Shown: positions 8,267-16,762, counted from the stretch's first letter. The stretch is 64,000 nt of DNA from Acidovorax facilis (GCF_023913775.1 NZ_JAMXAX010000016.1:1-64000), one strand, 5' to 3'. The notes: generated from the sequence alone by a model not told the origin. Made by a program: numbers and translations.

Positions 8267-8481
8267 GTGCTCAGAATCATTCCCACGGCTGCTGCGCCGA
8301 CAAGCACTGCACGGACAAGACCTGCATGGAGCTGCCCAACGGCAAGACCTGCGGCCACTGCGTGCATGAGCGTCGGTGCTGCACGATCTTCGGGCACACG
8401 CCGTCCGATACCTATTGCGACTGGTTCCCCCGTCGGTTTGCAGAAAAGCCCGTGCAAATGGAAGGAGACGGCAATGGCTGA
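8263..8481 (+). CDS. Very Cys-rich small phage protein
   Basis: 72 residues with ten cysteines and several histidines (GCCADKHCTDKTC, TCGHCVHERRCC), suggesting metal binding. Its start overlaps the gemA stop (ATGA), and its last codons overlap the next gene, which begins at 8474 after a GAAGGAG site within this gene. Function unknown. Confidence 0.55.
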   Translation: MSAQNHSHGCCADKHCTDKTCMELPNGKTCGHCVHERRCCTIFGHTPSDTYCDWFPRRFAEKPVQMEGDGNG

Positions 8482-8908
8482 TTCTTTCGTCGCACTGCGC
8501 TGTGCACTCGCCGATCTGCCGAAGATCGAACGCTGGTTTGTGGTGGGCGCGCCATGGGGCAAGGGGGACTTCATCGTCGCGGGGCACCCTGATCCGCATC
8601 TGGGCCGCTACATCGCAGACACAGAGGACTTCGACGGTGAGGGCGAGCACGTCTTGGAGCATGCCGCGTTCATCGCGGCCGCCAATCCAGCAACGGTCGC
8701 ACGCCTGCTCCAAGAGCGTGATGCACTGCTCGCTGCACAGATCGCCAATGCCGAGCACGCTAACCGCTACGCCTGGCTGCGCGAGCGCGACCTAAGCACC
8801 ATCCTCCAAGGTGGCGTCTTCGCAGGCAAGACACCCGAGAACGTGGTGCTCAACGGCTCCGACCTGGATGCCGCCATCGACGCGGAACGCGCCAGCACCC
8901 GGCTTTAA
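8474..8908 (+). CDS. Hypothetical phage protein (ead/Ea22-like region)
   Basis: 144 residues from ATG 8474 (GAAGGAG site at 8461-8467). The middle (DTEDFDGEGEHVLEHAAFIAAANPATVARLLQERDAL) is typical of the Ead/Ea22-like accessory proteins of phages, followed by NAEHANRYAWLRERD and LDAAIDAER, a module seen at the C-terminus of many phage accessory proteins. No catalytic role is known to me. Confidence 0.62.
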   Translation: MADSFVALRCALADLPKIERWFVVGAPWGKGDFIVAGHPDPHLGRYIADTEDFDGEGEHVLEHAAFIAAANPATVARLLQERDALLAAQIANAEHANRYAWLRERDLSTILQGGVFAGKTPENVVLNGSDLDAAIDAERASTRL

Positions 8909-8912
8909 GCCC

Positions 8913-9329
8913 ATGCCACCCAGTCCAGCCATCCCCACGGATCTCCTGCCGCCCCTGCTGCAGGACTTCGAGCGCCTGATCGGCCTGGAGCCCACCATGG
9001 CCCTGGTCAGGCACTCTGGCGGGCTGCGCATTTACATCCCCACGCCCGAGCGCGTTTCGGCTGACCATATATTCGCGCACGTCATTGGTCTGGAGAACCT
9101 TTTAAAGCTCGCCGAGGTGTACGGTGGCGAGGATCATTTCCAGCTTCCCAAGGCAGAACGCGCCTTGATCCAGGTGCGAAACCAGCGCATTGCGCAGGCA
9201 TACGCCACCCACAAAACGGCTCGCGAGCTGGCTTCTGAATACCACCTCACCGAGCGCCAGGTAGTCCGTATCGTGGCTGCCATGGGAGCCACGGCGCCGG
9301 TGGATCGGCGGCAGGCACTATTGTTTTAA
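8913..9329 (+). CDS. mor: Mor-family transcription activator (Mu middle operon regulator)
   Basis: 138 residues from ATG 8913. The N-terminal half is a dimerisation-type region (LPPLLQDFERLIGLEPTMALV, GGLRIYIPTPE). The C-terminal half ends in a helix-turn-helix (QRIAQAYATHKTARELASEYHLTERQVVRIV) as in the Mor/C family. In Mu, Mor is the last early gene and activates the middle promoter Pm just downstream. Here the stop codon runs directly into a palindrome cluster, but no middle or late genes follow. Confidence 0.85.
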   Translation: MPPSPAIPTDLLPPLLQDFERLIGLEPTMALVRHSGGLRIYIPTPERVSADHIFAHVIGLENLLKLAEVYGGEDHFQLPKAERALIQVRNQRIAQAYATHKTARELASEYHLTERQVVRIVAAMGATAPVDRRQALLF

Positions 9330-9480
9330 AGCTGAGCAAGGTTGCTTTAAAGACTTCCAACCTCATCAAGGTTGGATGATGTGGACAAATTTCAGGTCAG
9401 CTCCTGTAACCTTTTGATTTGATTGATTTTTTCAAGGTCGGAAGTTAGAAATGCTTCCAACGTCAAAACTTCCAACCTCG
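9325..9480 (+). promoter_or_regulatory. Inverted-repeat cluster after mor, candidate middle promoter Pm
   Basis: Seen directly: TTTAAAGC (9325-9332) pairs with GCTTTAAA (9344-9351). TCCAACCT (9356-9363) pairs with AGGTTGGA (9369-9376) across a 5-base spacer. ACTTCCAACCTC occurs at 9353-9364 and again at 9468-9479, with related inverted copies at 9437-9446 and 9454-9462. GCTGAGCAA occurs at 9331 and 9482. A possible -10 (TGTAAC, 9405-9410) lies one promoter length beyond the perfect dyad. In Mu, Mor binds a dyad upstream of Pm immediately after mor; the role here is inference. Confidence 0.45.
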
Positions 9481-9857
9481 CGCTGAGCAATCCTGCGCAG
9501 AATCAGGCGCCTTTAACAAGGCCCTTGTAGGGGCTCCACCAATGAAAACGGGGCGGCAAGGCCCCGAAATCACTATCCGCCACCCCAGGCCCGGCACAGC
9601 CCGAGAATCGCCCATTTCGGCCGTTTTGGCCCTATGGAGCGCCCATTCCGCGCCAAAGCGGGCGGCAACGCCTGAATGCCTCAAACTCCCCGCAAACCCG
9701 CGCCAGTATTAGCGAGGCCCAAAGTTATCCACAGCCATGGTCCGTGCCAATTCGATCACCTCCCCACTCGTTGCGGCGGTGCCACCCTCTGCCCCACCCC
9801 ATCGCTTCCGCCCCCGCCACAGGGCCGCCCACGGCAGGCGGCACCCAGGCGGTGGTA
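9330..9857. other. Gene-free prophage/host junction region
   Basis: 528 bases between mor and the 3' end of slmA without a convincing gene. The first 150 bases hold the palindrome cluster. Around 9549-9566 there is a short GC hairpin (CGGGGC / GCCCCG) without a U-tract. A perfect DnaA-box sequence TTATCCACA lies at 9725-9733. The right boundary of the Mu-like element must fall in here, but I could not identify a terminal TG...CA with flanking target duplication. Confidence 0.5.
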
Positions 9858-10520
9858 TCAGAGAATCAGCGCCAGGCTGACTTCCAGATGTTCCGACGGC
9901 AGGCGCTTGAAACCCGAGCGCGCGTAGCGTTGCAGGCGCCCCACGGCAAACGCCGTGAGCACGCTGGCCGCGACCTGGGCATCCACAGTGGGTGTGGCAG
10001 AGCCCGCCACCGCAGGGCGCAGGCACTGGCGCAGGGTGGATTCGATGCGGTCAAAAAACTGGTTCATGCGCTGCTGCAGGCGCTCGTGCTCAAACACCAG
10101 GGCATCGCCCACCATCACGCGCACCATGCCGGGGTTGCGCTCGCCAAACTGCAGCAGCAACGCCACGATGCGCGCAGCCTGGCGCGTGCCCACTTCCGCA
10201 GACTGGTCCGGATCGGGTACATCGCGGCCGGTAATCTGCTGGACCAGAGTGAACACGGTCTGCTCGATGAAGTCGATCAACCCTTCGAACATCTGCGCCT
10301 TGCTGGCGAAGTGGCGGTACAACGCGGCCTCGCTGACAGAAAGACGCGCCGCCAACGCGGCGGTGGTGATGCGCTCTGCCCCAGGCTGCTCGAGCATGGC
10401 CGCCAGCGCTTGCAGGATCTGTACGCGCCGCTCACCCGGCTTGGGCCGTTTGCGCGCAGCCGGAGTTTCGCCCCCGTCGTCGGTACTGGCTGGCTCGGGG
10501 AGGGGCGAAAGTTCAGACAT
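9858..10520 (-). CDS. slmA: TetR-family nucleoid occlusion factor SlmA
   Basis: 220 residues from ATG 10520. Residues about 30-85 form a TetR-type DNA-binding domain (RRVQILQALAAMLEQPGAERITTAALAARLSVSEAALYRHFASKAQMFEGLI). The remainder matches the long helical SlmA core (GMVRVMVGDALVFEHERLQQRMNQFFDRIES). SlmA binds DNA sites over the nucleoid and blocks FtsZ ring assembly there. Proximity to argB is usual in Burkholderiales, as I recall; here the two-component genes lie between. The annotated product is the family assignment, and a general TetR regulator is the only alternative. Confidence 0.85.
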   Translation of the reverse strand: MSELSPLPEPASTDDGGETPAARKRPKPGERRVQILQALAAMLEQPGAERITTAALAARLSVSEAALYRHFASKAQMFEGLIDFIEQTVFTLVQQITGRDVPDPDQSAEVGTRQAARIVALLLQFGERNPGMVRVMVGDALVFEHERLQQRMNQFFDRIESTLRQCLRPAVAGSATPTVDAQVAASVLTAFAVGRLQRYARSGFKRLPSEHLEVSLALIL

Positions 10521-10697
10521 GCAGGAACAAGGGCTGGGGTAAGGCCATGCGGCCAAGGGCACCCTGCGCCGGGTTCACATGCCAGGTGGGCATGCACCGG
10601 CCTGCGGCAGGGCGTAAATCATGTGTGGAAATGATTCTCGCACAGGCCCTGGGGCGGCCCCATGGGCACGGGCGAGAGCAGCTGCCGCTACGCCGAT

Positions 10698-12203
10698 TTA
10701 CAGCGGAAACACCACAGTCACCAGCAGGCCGTGCCCCAGCGGGCCGGTGCCCAGCGTGAGGGCGGCGCGGTGCACGCGCGCAATTTCGTCGGCAATGGCC
10801 AGCCCAAGCCCCGTGCCCTCGCCCACCGTACCGGGCACCCGGTAAAAACGCTGCATGACGCGCCCTCGCTCGGCATCGGGCACGCCAGGCCCATCGTCTT
10901 CCACCTCGATGAACACACGTGGCGGCCCTGCGCGCCCTTGGCGCATGCCACAGCGTATGGTCACAATGCCGCCCGCCGGGGTGTACTTGATGGCGTTGTC
11001 CACCAGATTGGACAACAACTCGCGCAGCAGCCAGCCATGGCCGGTGACATGCACGGGCTGGACTTCCAGCCCCAGGTCCAGCCCCTTGCCGGTGGCTGGG
11101 TCGAGAAAGGTCTCCAGCAGGGTTTCGCACAGGTCCTTGAGGTCTACGCGCTGGGGCGGCTGCGCGTCCAGGCTGCGCGCATCGGCGCGCGACAGTGCCA
11201 GCAGTTGGTGGGCAAGCTGCGAAGTGCGGCGCGTGGCATTGCGCAGCTTCTCGATCTGATCAACTCCTAAAACAATAGCACCTTTCGCCTGCCCATCATG
11301 CGCTAGCGGCAATTTTCCCTCAAAATTTGACAAAGACACCCGGGGTGGTGCCGCCGCCTTGGCCATCATGGCCCAGGCTTCGACCTGTGCCTGCAGGCCC
11401 GCCAGCGGGGTGCGCAGCTGGTGCGCCACATCGGCCACAAAGCGGCGCTGCCCTTCCGCCTGCGCATTGACCAGTGCAAACAGGCGGTTGAGCGAGTGCA
11501 CGAGCGGGCGCACCTCGGCGGGCGACGAGGCTTCGTCGATAGGGCTCAGGTCACGCGGCGAACGGTGCTCCACCGCTTCGGCCAAGTCCACCAGCGGTTT
11601 GAAGGCCCGGCCTACAGCCCAGTGGATGGCCAGCGCGGCGGCAGCCACCAGCACCAGGTTGGGCAGCAGCACCCGCAGCAGGAGCTGCTGCGCCCATTGC
11701 TGGCGCGGGTCAGACCCGTCGGCCAACGCCACCACCAGTTCGCCGGCCCCGGTGCGACCACGCTGCACCGCCACCCTGTAGGTCACGCCGCCAAACTCAA
11801 CGCTGTGGAACTCGGGCGCATGGGTGGTGGGCACGGCACTGTGCACCCAGTCGTCGCCCAGCAACAGGCGTCCTGAGATGTCGCGCACGCTGTAACCCGC
11901 AAACCCGGTGTTCTGGCGCAGAAAGTCTTCGACCGGAGGCGCCAGCAGCAGCAAGGGCGGCTCATGGTCACGGATCGACGGGGCCAGCACCGAATCTGCC
12001 AGTGCGGGCAACAGCCGCAGCAGGCGCTGGTCGTGCCGCCCGGCGGCCTCGTCGGCCGAGCGGTAGTCGAGCCACACGCCCACCAGAGCCAGCGCGCACA
12101 AAGGCAGCACCAGCAAGATCAGCAGCCGATTGCGCAGGTCGGAGGTCATGGCACGCAGGCCGGGCCGTGGGGAAGGGATGGCTCGGTCCGGCGGCGTCAT
12201 CAT
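10698..12203 (-). CDS. Sensor histidine kinase (TctE/QseC-like) with in-frame palindromic insertion
   Basis: 501 residues: an N-terminal membrane helix (RLLILLVLPLCALALVGVWL), a periplasmic 2CSK-type sensor part, a second helix (LLPNLVLVAAAALAIHWAV), HAMP-like region, H box (VADVAHQLRTPLAGLQAQ) and ATPase boxes (NLVDNAIKYTPAGG, DDGPGVPDAER, GEGTGLGLAIA). The start at 12203 has an AAGGA site; the response regulator ends 36 bases upstream, so the two are an operon. Unusual: the loop between the two DHp helices carries ~22 extra residues encoded by a family-1 repeat (11264-11329). Signal unknown. Confidence 0.9.
   Translation of the reverse strand: MMTPPDRAIPSPRPGLRAMTSDLRNRLLILLVLPLCALALVGVWLDYRSADEAAGRHDQRLLRLLPALADSVLAPSIRDHEPPLLLLAPPVEDFLRQNTGFAGYSVRDISGRLLLGDDWVHSAVPTTHAPEFHSVEFGGVTYRVAVQRGRTGAGELVVALADGSDPRQQWAQQLLLRVLLPNLVLVAAAALAIHWAVGRAFKPLVDLAEAVEHRSPRDLSPIDEASSPAEVRPLVHSLNRLFALVNAQAEGQRRFVADVAHQLRTPLAGLQAQVEAWAMMAKAAAPPRVSLSNFEGKLPLAHDGQAKGAIVLGVDQIEKLRNATRRTSQLAHQLLALSRADARSLDAQPPQRVDLKDLCETLLETFLDPATGKGLDLGLEVQPVHVTGHGWLLRELLSNLVDNAIKYTPAGGIVTIRCGMRQGRAGPPRVFIEVEDDGPGVPDAERGRVMQRFYRVPGTVGEGTGLGLAIADEIARVHRAALTLGTGPLGHGLLVTVVFPL
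11264..11329 (-). repeat. Family-1 palindromic element inside the histidine kinase gene
   Basis: Read on the minus strand, codons here give LAHDGQAKGAIVLGV, which aligns without gaps to the other family-1 copies (Ala at positions 2, 7 and 10). The nucleotide end (GGTGCTATTGTTTTAGGAG) closely matches the intergenic copy at 50361-50405. It falls between the two DHp helices of the kinase, where an extra loop can be tolerated. Confidence 0.75.
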
Positions 12204-12239
12204 GATCCTTACCGACGGCTTCAGCCAGGCCGGTTCCGC

Positions 12240-12932
12240 TCAGGCGGCCTGGAGTTCAAGCCGATAGCCGAACCCGCGGATCGAACGCAGCGCCACGCCA
12301 TGCGGCTCCAGTTTGCCGCGCAGCCGGGAGACGTAGACCTCCACCGCGTTGGGCGTGATCTCTTTGTCCCAGCCCGTCAGAGCCTGCAGAAGCTTGTCCT
12401 TGCTGGCAGGCTTGGGGGCATTGATGAGCAGGTACTCCAGCACAGTCCATTCACGCGGACCGAGTTCAATGACCTGCTCCCCGTCCCCGGTACGGATGCT
12501 GGCGCGGCGGCCAGCCGTGTCCAGCTCCAGCGGACCAAAGCTCAGCACCGCCGTGGTGGCAGCTTGCGAGCGGCGCAGCAGGGCGCGCAGGCGTGCCAGC
12601 AATTCAGGCAGCTCGAAGGGCTTGACCATGTAGTCGTCGGCCCCCAAGTCCAGCCCCTGCACGCGGTCATGCAGTGCATCGCGCGCGGTGAGGATCAGCA
12701 CCGGCAGGGCGGGGCTTGCCATATCAGGGCGGCGCAGGCGGCGGGTGAGTTCCAGCCCATCCATGGCCGGCAGGCCGATATCGATGATGGCCGCGTCGAA
12801 CGACTCGGTGCGCAGCACCTCTTCGGCGCGCTCACCGCTTCCGACCCAATCCACGGCGTATCCCGCGTCGGTCAGCCCCAGCTTGATGCCGCTGGCAACC
12901 ATCACATCGTCTTCGACCAGCAATAGTCGCAT
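12240..12932 (-). CDS. OmpR-family response regulator (TctD/QseB-like)
   Basis: 230 residues from ATG 12932. Receiver domain with acidic pocket (LLLVEDDVMVA), phosphoacceptor D51 (AAIIDIGLPAMDG), conserved T (LILTARD) and K (DYMVKPFE), then a winged-helix output domain (about 130-225) ending EVYVSRLRGKLEPHGV..IRGFGYRL. Phosphorylated by the kinase encoded directly downstream. Regulon not evident from the sequence; argB is upstream but separated by 173 bases with a family-2 repeat. Confidence 0.92.
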   Translation of the reverse strand: MRLLLVEDDVMVASGIKLGLTDAGYAVDWVGSGERAEEVLRTESFDAAIIDIGLPAMDGLELTRRLRRPDMASPALPVLILTARDALHDRVQGLDLGADDYMVKPFELPELLARLRALLRRSQAATTAVLSFGPLELDTAGRRASIRTGDGEQVIELGPREWTVLEYLLINAPKPASKDKLLQALTGWDKEITPNAVEVYVSRLRGKLEPHGVALRSIRGFGYRLELQAA

Positions 12933-13043
12933 ATCAACCCACTTGTTCGCTGTGCATCGCAGCATGCGCAATAGGCTGGCGCAGCCTCAGCCAGCGGCCA
13001 CCGCGCAAGGGCCCCCAATACCTTGTGCTGGCGCTGGCGACGT

Positions 13044-13102
13044 CACCCACCCCGCGAAGCGAGAGAAGGGAGAAGGCGCGAAGCGACTCAGAGGGATGGA
13101 CC
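13044..13102 (-). repeat. Family-2 3'-end repeat after argB (degenerate)
   Basis: Starts a few bases after the argB stop. On the minus strand it reads CCCTCTGAGTCGCTTCGCGCC followed by CTTCTCCC...CTCTCGC, a weaker match to the CCCCCTGAG-GC-hairpin-CCCCC pattern of the other family-2 copies. Confidence 0.5.
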
Positions 13103-13105
13103 ATT

Positions 13106-13996
13106 TCAATGGCTACGAATCATGGTCCCGTAAGCCTGGTCGGTCAGGATTTCGAGCAGCATGGCGTGCGGCACACGCCCATCGATGATGTGCACTGCGT
13201 TCACGCCGGCCTTGGCGGCATCCAGCGCCCCCGCAATCTTGGGCAGCATGCCGCCAGAGATGGTGCCGTCGGCAAACAGCGCATCGATCTCGCGGGCCGT
13301 CAGGTCGGTGAGCAGATTGCCCGCCTTGTCCAGCACACCGGGCGTGTTGGTCAGCAGCATGAGCTTTTCCGCTTGCAGCACCGTGGCCAGCTTGCTGGCG
13401 ACCACGTCGGCGTTGATGTTGTAGCTCTCGTTGTTCTCACCAAAGCCGATGGGGCTGATGACGGGGATGAAGGCGTCGTCCTGCAGCGCCTTGACCACAC
13501 TCGGATCGATGGAGACGATGTCTCCCACCTGCCCCACATCGTGCTCGATGGACGGGTTCTTGTTGTCCACCATCTTGAGCTTCTGCGCACGGATCATGCC
13601 GCCGTCGCGCCCCGTCAGGCCCACGGCCTTGCCGCCGGCCTGGTTGATCAGGCCCACGATGTCCTGCTGCACCTCGCCGGCCAGCACCCACTCGACCACT
13701 TCCATGGTCTCAGCATCGGTCACACGCATGCCCTGGATGAACTCGCCCTTCTTGCCCAAGCGGTTCAGCGCCGTCTCAATCTGAGGCCCGCCGCCGTGCA
13801 CGACCACGGGGTTCATGCCCACGAGCTTGAGCAGCACCACGTCCTCGGCAAAGTCGGCCTGCAGCGCGGGGTCGGTCATGGCGTTGCCGCCATATTTGAT
13901 GACCATGGTCTTGCCATGGAACTTGCGGATGTAAGGCAGCGCCTGGGCCAGGATTTCAGCCTTGTCGCGCGGGGCAATCGAAAGAAGGTCGGTCAT
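13106..13996 (-). CDS. argB: Acetylglutamate kinase
   Basis: Second step of arginine synthesis: phosphorylates N-acetyl-L-glutamate in the cytoplasm. 296 residues from ATG 13996, the usual length. Shows the amino-acid-kinase signatures [10 protein letters not shown] (phosphate-binding Lys), [10 protein letters not shown], the [12 protein letters not shown] loop and [12 protein letters not shown]. Alternative upstream starts would add a non-conserved tail. Transcribed alone or as the last gene before the repeat at 13044-13102. Confidence 0.97.
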   Translation of the reverse strand: MTDLLSIAPRDKAEILAQALPYIRKFHGKTMVIKYGGNAMTDPALQADFAEDVVLLKLVGMNPVVVHGGGPQIETALNRLGKKGEFIQGMRVTDAETMEVVEWVLAGEVQQDIVGLINQAGGKAVGLTGRDGGMIRAQKLKMVDNKNPSIEHDVGQVGDIVSIDPSVVKALQDDAFIPVISPIGFGENNESYNINADVVASKLATVLQAEKLMLLTNTPGVLDKAGNLLTDLTAREIDALFADGTISGGMLPKIAGALDAAKAGVNAVHIIDGRVPHAMLLEILTDQAYGTMIRSH

Positions 13997-14080
13997 GGAG
14001 GCGGGCCATCCAGAGAAAACGGTGAGGCGCAAATTGTGCCGCATTCGCGCGGCGCGCTGGGTTTGCCAGCGCACCCGCCG

Positions 14081-15184
14081 TCAGTGGCGCAACCAGTTGG
14101 GTACCTTGAAACGCACAATGGCCAGGTAGGCCATCACATAACTGATGACGAACAGGCCGCAAAACGCCATCAGCAGTGGGGTATTGCTCCAGAACAGTAC
14201 CGCAGGCACCACCGTCAGCAAGGTGAAGCCCCACAGGTAGGGGGATGTGCGGTTATTGCGCATCAACACCCTGCGCGATTCATCGTCATGGAAGACACCC
14301 CGAACAATGCGACGGTAAATCAATTGGTGAAAGTGCAGCGCATCGGCCACGCCGGGGGAAACACCCCGCACAGTCTTGCGGTAGATCGAGAAGATCGTTT
14401 CCCAGACGGGGTAGATCAACAAAAGCATGGGGAACCAGGGCGACACATCGGCGTTGCGCTGCACCAGGGAAATGCTGGCCAGGGCAATCACGCCGCCCCA
14501 CACGTAGGCACCGCCATCCCCCGCGAACAGCATGCCGCGCGGGTAGTTCCAGACCAGAAACCCGCCCGTCGCCGCCGCCGTGGACACCAACAGCGCAGCC
14601 AGCGCACGGTCCCCCACCTGCAGGGCCACATGGGCCAGCGCCAGGCAAACGATCAGAGCCACCATGCCCGCCAGGCCGTTGTAGCCATCAATGATGTTGA
14701 ATGCATGGGGAAGTCCCGCAACCGCCAGAACAACCACCGCAACGCCCAGCCACGGTGCAGCGGCCAGCAAAGAATCCAGCCAAGGCCACCCCATGCGCGG
14801 CAAGGTCAGATCCAGCAGGATCACCGCCAGAGCGCCGGATGCGCCGGTCAGGCTCAACCGGTAACGCACGGACAGGCGCTGGGTCATGTCCTCCGCAATA
14901 CCGCCCAGCGCGGCGGGCAGCAAGGCCACCAGCCAGCCCCCCACCCAAGCTCCGAGCTTCAGCGAACCAGGATCGCCCCAATGGGTAGATTGAAGAACAC
15001 CAAGGCCCCAACTGCACCCAATGCCCAGCAGCAGTGCGGCGCCTCCCAAGCGGGGAACATCCCCCAAATGAAAGCGTTGGGGCATGCCATTGCCATACAC
15101 GGAAGCGTGGCTGTGCATCCACCGCACGATGAACCCTGCCGCCAACGCTGCAACGATGAATGCCACCACAGATAACCAGATCAT
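14081..15184 (-). CDS. Polyprenyl-phosphate sugar-1-phosphate transferase (WecA/MraY superfamily, GT4-type)
   Basis: Multi-pass inner-membrane enzyme, expected to start O-antigen/polysaccharide synthesis by moving an N-acetylhexosamine-1-phosphate to undecaprenyl phosphate. 367 residues, about ten membrane helices. Family motifs: DVPRLGGAALLLG, an acidic loop ALGGIAEDMTQ in place of DD..D, FNIIDGYNGLAGMVAL, and GDGGAYVWG. LHFHQLIYRR is near the end. Located at the 3' end of the polysaccharide genes, 220 bases from the lytic transglycosylase and 84 bases from argB. Exact sugar (GlcNAc, FucNAc, QuiNAc) cannot be told. Confidence 0.88.
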   Translation of the reverse strand: MIWLSVVAFIVAALAAGFIVRWMHSHASVYGNGMPQRFHLGDVPRLGGAALLLGIGCSWGLGVLQSTHWGDPGSLKLGAWVGGWLVALLPAALGGIAEDMTQRLSVRYRLSLTGASGALAVILLDLTLPRMGWPWLDSLLAAAPWLGVAVVVLAVAGLPHAFNIIDGYNGLAGMVALIVCLALAHVALQVGDRALAALLVSTAAATGGFLVWNYPRGMLFAGDGGAYVWGGVIALASISLVQRNADVSPWFPMLLLIYPVWETIFSIYRKTVRGVSPGVADALHFHQLIYRRIVRGVFHDDESRRVLMRNNRTSPYLWGFTLLTVVPAVLFWSNTPLLMAFCGLFVISYVMAYLAIVRFKVPNWLRH

Positions 15185-15404
15185 GAGCGGCCGATGGTAC
15201 CCGCACTCGGTCCCAGCGCCTGTAAGAAAGCGCTATCCACGCAGCCCCACCCCAGCGGACTAGGGCTGTTGGCATGCTGCAAGGACGCCATGTGGGCAGA
15301 ACCTGGCAAGACGCCACCACGAGGGGCCGAGCCTGAATCAGGCCGCCCCCCCGACAACCCCGAGGGGGCCGTGGAGAGGTTCATGCGGTCAGAACCCGGG
15401 GCCA

Positions 15405-16106
15405 CTACCGAAGCAAGCCACGGTAAAAACGCATCACCTTTTCCACGTACTGCTGCGTTTCGGGATACGGAGGGATGCGCCGGCCATACTTGATCACGGC
15501 ACCTTCCCCGGCGTTGTACGCCGCCAGCGCCAGTTCCTTGTCGCCATCGAACATGCGCAGCAGATCGGCCAGGTAGCGGGTGCCAATCTGCGCATTCACC
15601 TTGGGCTCCATCGCGGCATGCTCTCCGTCTGACGAAGGGCGCGCTGCAACCCCATAACGCTCAGCCGTTGCCGGCATGACCTGCATCAGCCCCAACGCAC
15701 CTTTGCGCGAAACGGCTTTCACATTGAAGGCCGACTCTGCTGCCGCGACGGCAATCACAAATGCGGGGTCCAGCGACTGCGCCACCGCCGCCGCTTCCAG
15801 GTGCTGCTTGACGTCGTCATAGCCCGGAAACTGCAGTGCAGAGGGGCCGCGATCCTTGCCCTTCACCACCGAGGCGGGAGGCACACGGCTGAGCCAAATC
15901 ACACCCCGCGTAGCCGCCGAAGGAGGCACATTGCCGATGTGGGTTACGCCCTCCCCATCCACAAACTCCCACACCTGGTTCGCCCAGGAGGACGGCAACC
16001 ATCCCCCAAGCAGAAAAGCCAAGAGCACGACCCCACGCATGACCGTCCCAAGCGATGGGTGGCCGCGCTCGTCAGACTCCTTCCAAAACAGACTCATTGT
16101 TGTCAT
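15405..16106 (-). CDS. Periplasmic lytic transglycosylase (SLT domain)
   Basis: 233 residues with an N-terminal signal-like segment (VVLLAFLLGGWLPSSWA) and a DUF4124-like start to the mature protein (QVWEFVDGEGVTHIGNVPP). The SLT domain follows: the catalytic Glu in AVAAAESAFNVKAVS, then GALGLMQVMPATAERYGV and LALAAYNAGEGAV. It cleaves peptidoglycan glycan strands non-hydrolytically. Its ATG overlaps the acyltransferase stop (ATGA), so it is co-translated with the O-antigen genes, perhaps to open the wall for an envelope structure (inference). Confidence 0.88.
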   Translation of the reverse strand: MTTMSLFWKESDERGHPSLGTVMRGVVLLAFLLGGWLPSSWANQVWEFVDGEGVTHIGNVPPSAATRGVIWLSRVPPASVVKGKDRGPSALQFPGYDDVKQHLEAAAVAQSLDPAFVIAVAAAESAFNVKAVSRKGALGLMQVMPATAERYGVAARPSSDGEHAAMEPKVNAQIGTRYLADLLRMFDGDKELALAAYNAGEGAVIKYGRRIPPYPETQQYVEKVMRFYRGLLR

Positions 16107-16762
16107 TTGACCTCGCGCCCTTCGCGAAAGAAACTTTTCAGTCCGGAACCGACCCGTTGAACCCAGCAGGCCGCTGCTGCCTCGGACTCAGGCTCCGGCC
16201 ATGCCTCCCCCCGCCTTGAACGGATCAGCCGGGCGGGCATACCTGCAGCCACCATGCCCGCCGGGACATCCTGTCGCACCAGCGCCCCAGCTGCCACGAC
16301 CGCGCCACGGCCAATCGTCACACCCTCTAGAACAATCGCGCCAGCACCGATCCAAGCGCCGTCTTCCACAACGATTTTTGCGCGGGTGATGCGGTTGCGC
16401 GCAATCACCACATCCCCCCCATCGATGGCATGGCCGGCAGACAGCAGCTTGGCATGGGGGCCAATCAGGACATCCTCACCAATCTCCAGGCCACCTTCAC
16501 CCGACAGGTAGCCTCCCACATTGACGATGGTGCGGGCTCCGATGAGGATACCCACGCAGGGATCTGCCACCACATCGCCCAGCACCAGCCGTGTCTGGGC
16601 ATAGATACTGACTCCGTCGGCCAGGCACAAGACATCGGAGCGCTGGCCGAAACGCATGACCGAGACTGACGGGTCAATCCGACATTCGGCGCCCATGCGA
16701 TCCACACCTGCGTGTGACGTCGTGAAAGCAGGAATTCCCAGCAGCATGTCCGTCATGTTCAC
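16103..16762 (-). CDS. Left-handed beta-helix acyltransferase (hexapeptide repeat)
   Basis: About 219 residues. The C-terminal two thirds contain hexapeptide repeats (VGGYLSGEGGLEIGEDVLIGPHAKL, VEDGAWIGAGAIVLEGVTIGRGAVVAAGALV) ending VPAGMVAAGMPARLI, the signature of maltose/galactoside O-acetyltransferase-like enzymes. Likely adds acetyl groups to a sugar of the O-chain or to a nucleotide sugar. I chose GTG 16762, which overlaps the preceding stop (GTGA); ATG 16756 six bases on is an equally possible start. Confidence 0.85.
   Translation of the reverse strand: MNMTDMLLGIPAFTTSHAGVDRMGAECRIDPSVSVMRFGQRSDVLCLADGVSIYAQTRLVLGDVVADPCVGILIGARTIVNVGGYLSGEGGLEIGEDVLIGPHAKLLSAGHAIDGGDVVIARNRITRAKIVVEDGAWIGAGAIVLEGVTIGRGAVVAAGALVRQDVPAGMVAAGMPARLIRSRRGEAWPEPESEAAAACWVQRVGSGLKSFFREGREVK

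Noticed and set aside
9725-9733. Perfect DnaA box TTATCCACA near the prophage junction
   Set aside because: A single 9-mer is expected about every other window of this size by chance; no second box, AT-rich unwinding region or replication gene nearby.
13025-15175. 716-codon open frame antisense to argB and the sugar-phosphate transferase
   Set aside because: Shadow of two minus-strand genes, His/Gln-rich with no family features.
15213-15234. Additional family-1 copy (CAGCGCCTGTAAGAAAGCGCT)
   Set aside because: Only the core palindrome is similar; the AGCTAT tail and shared frame are missing.
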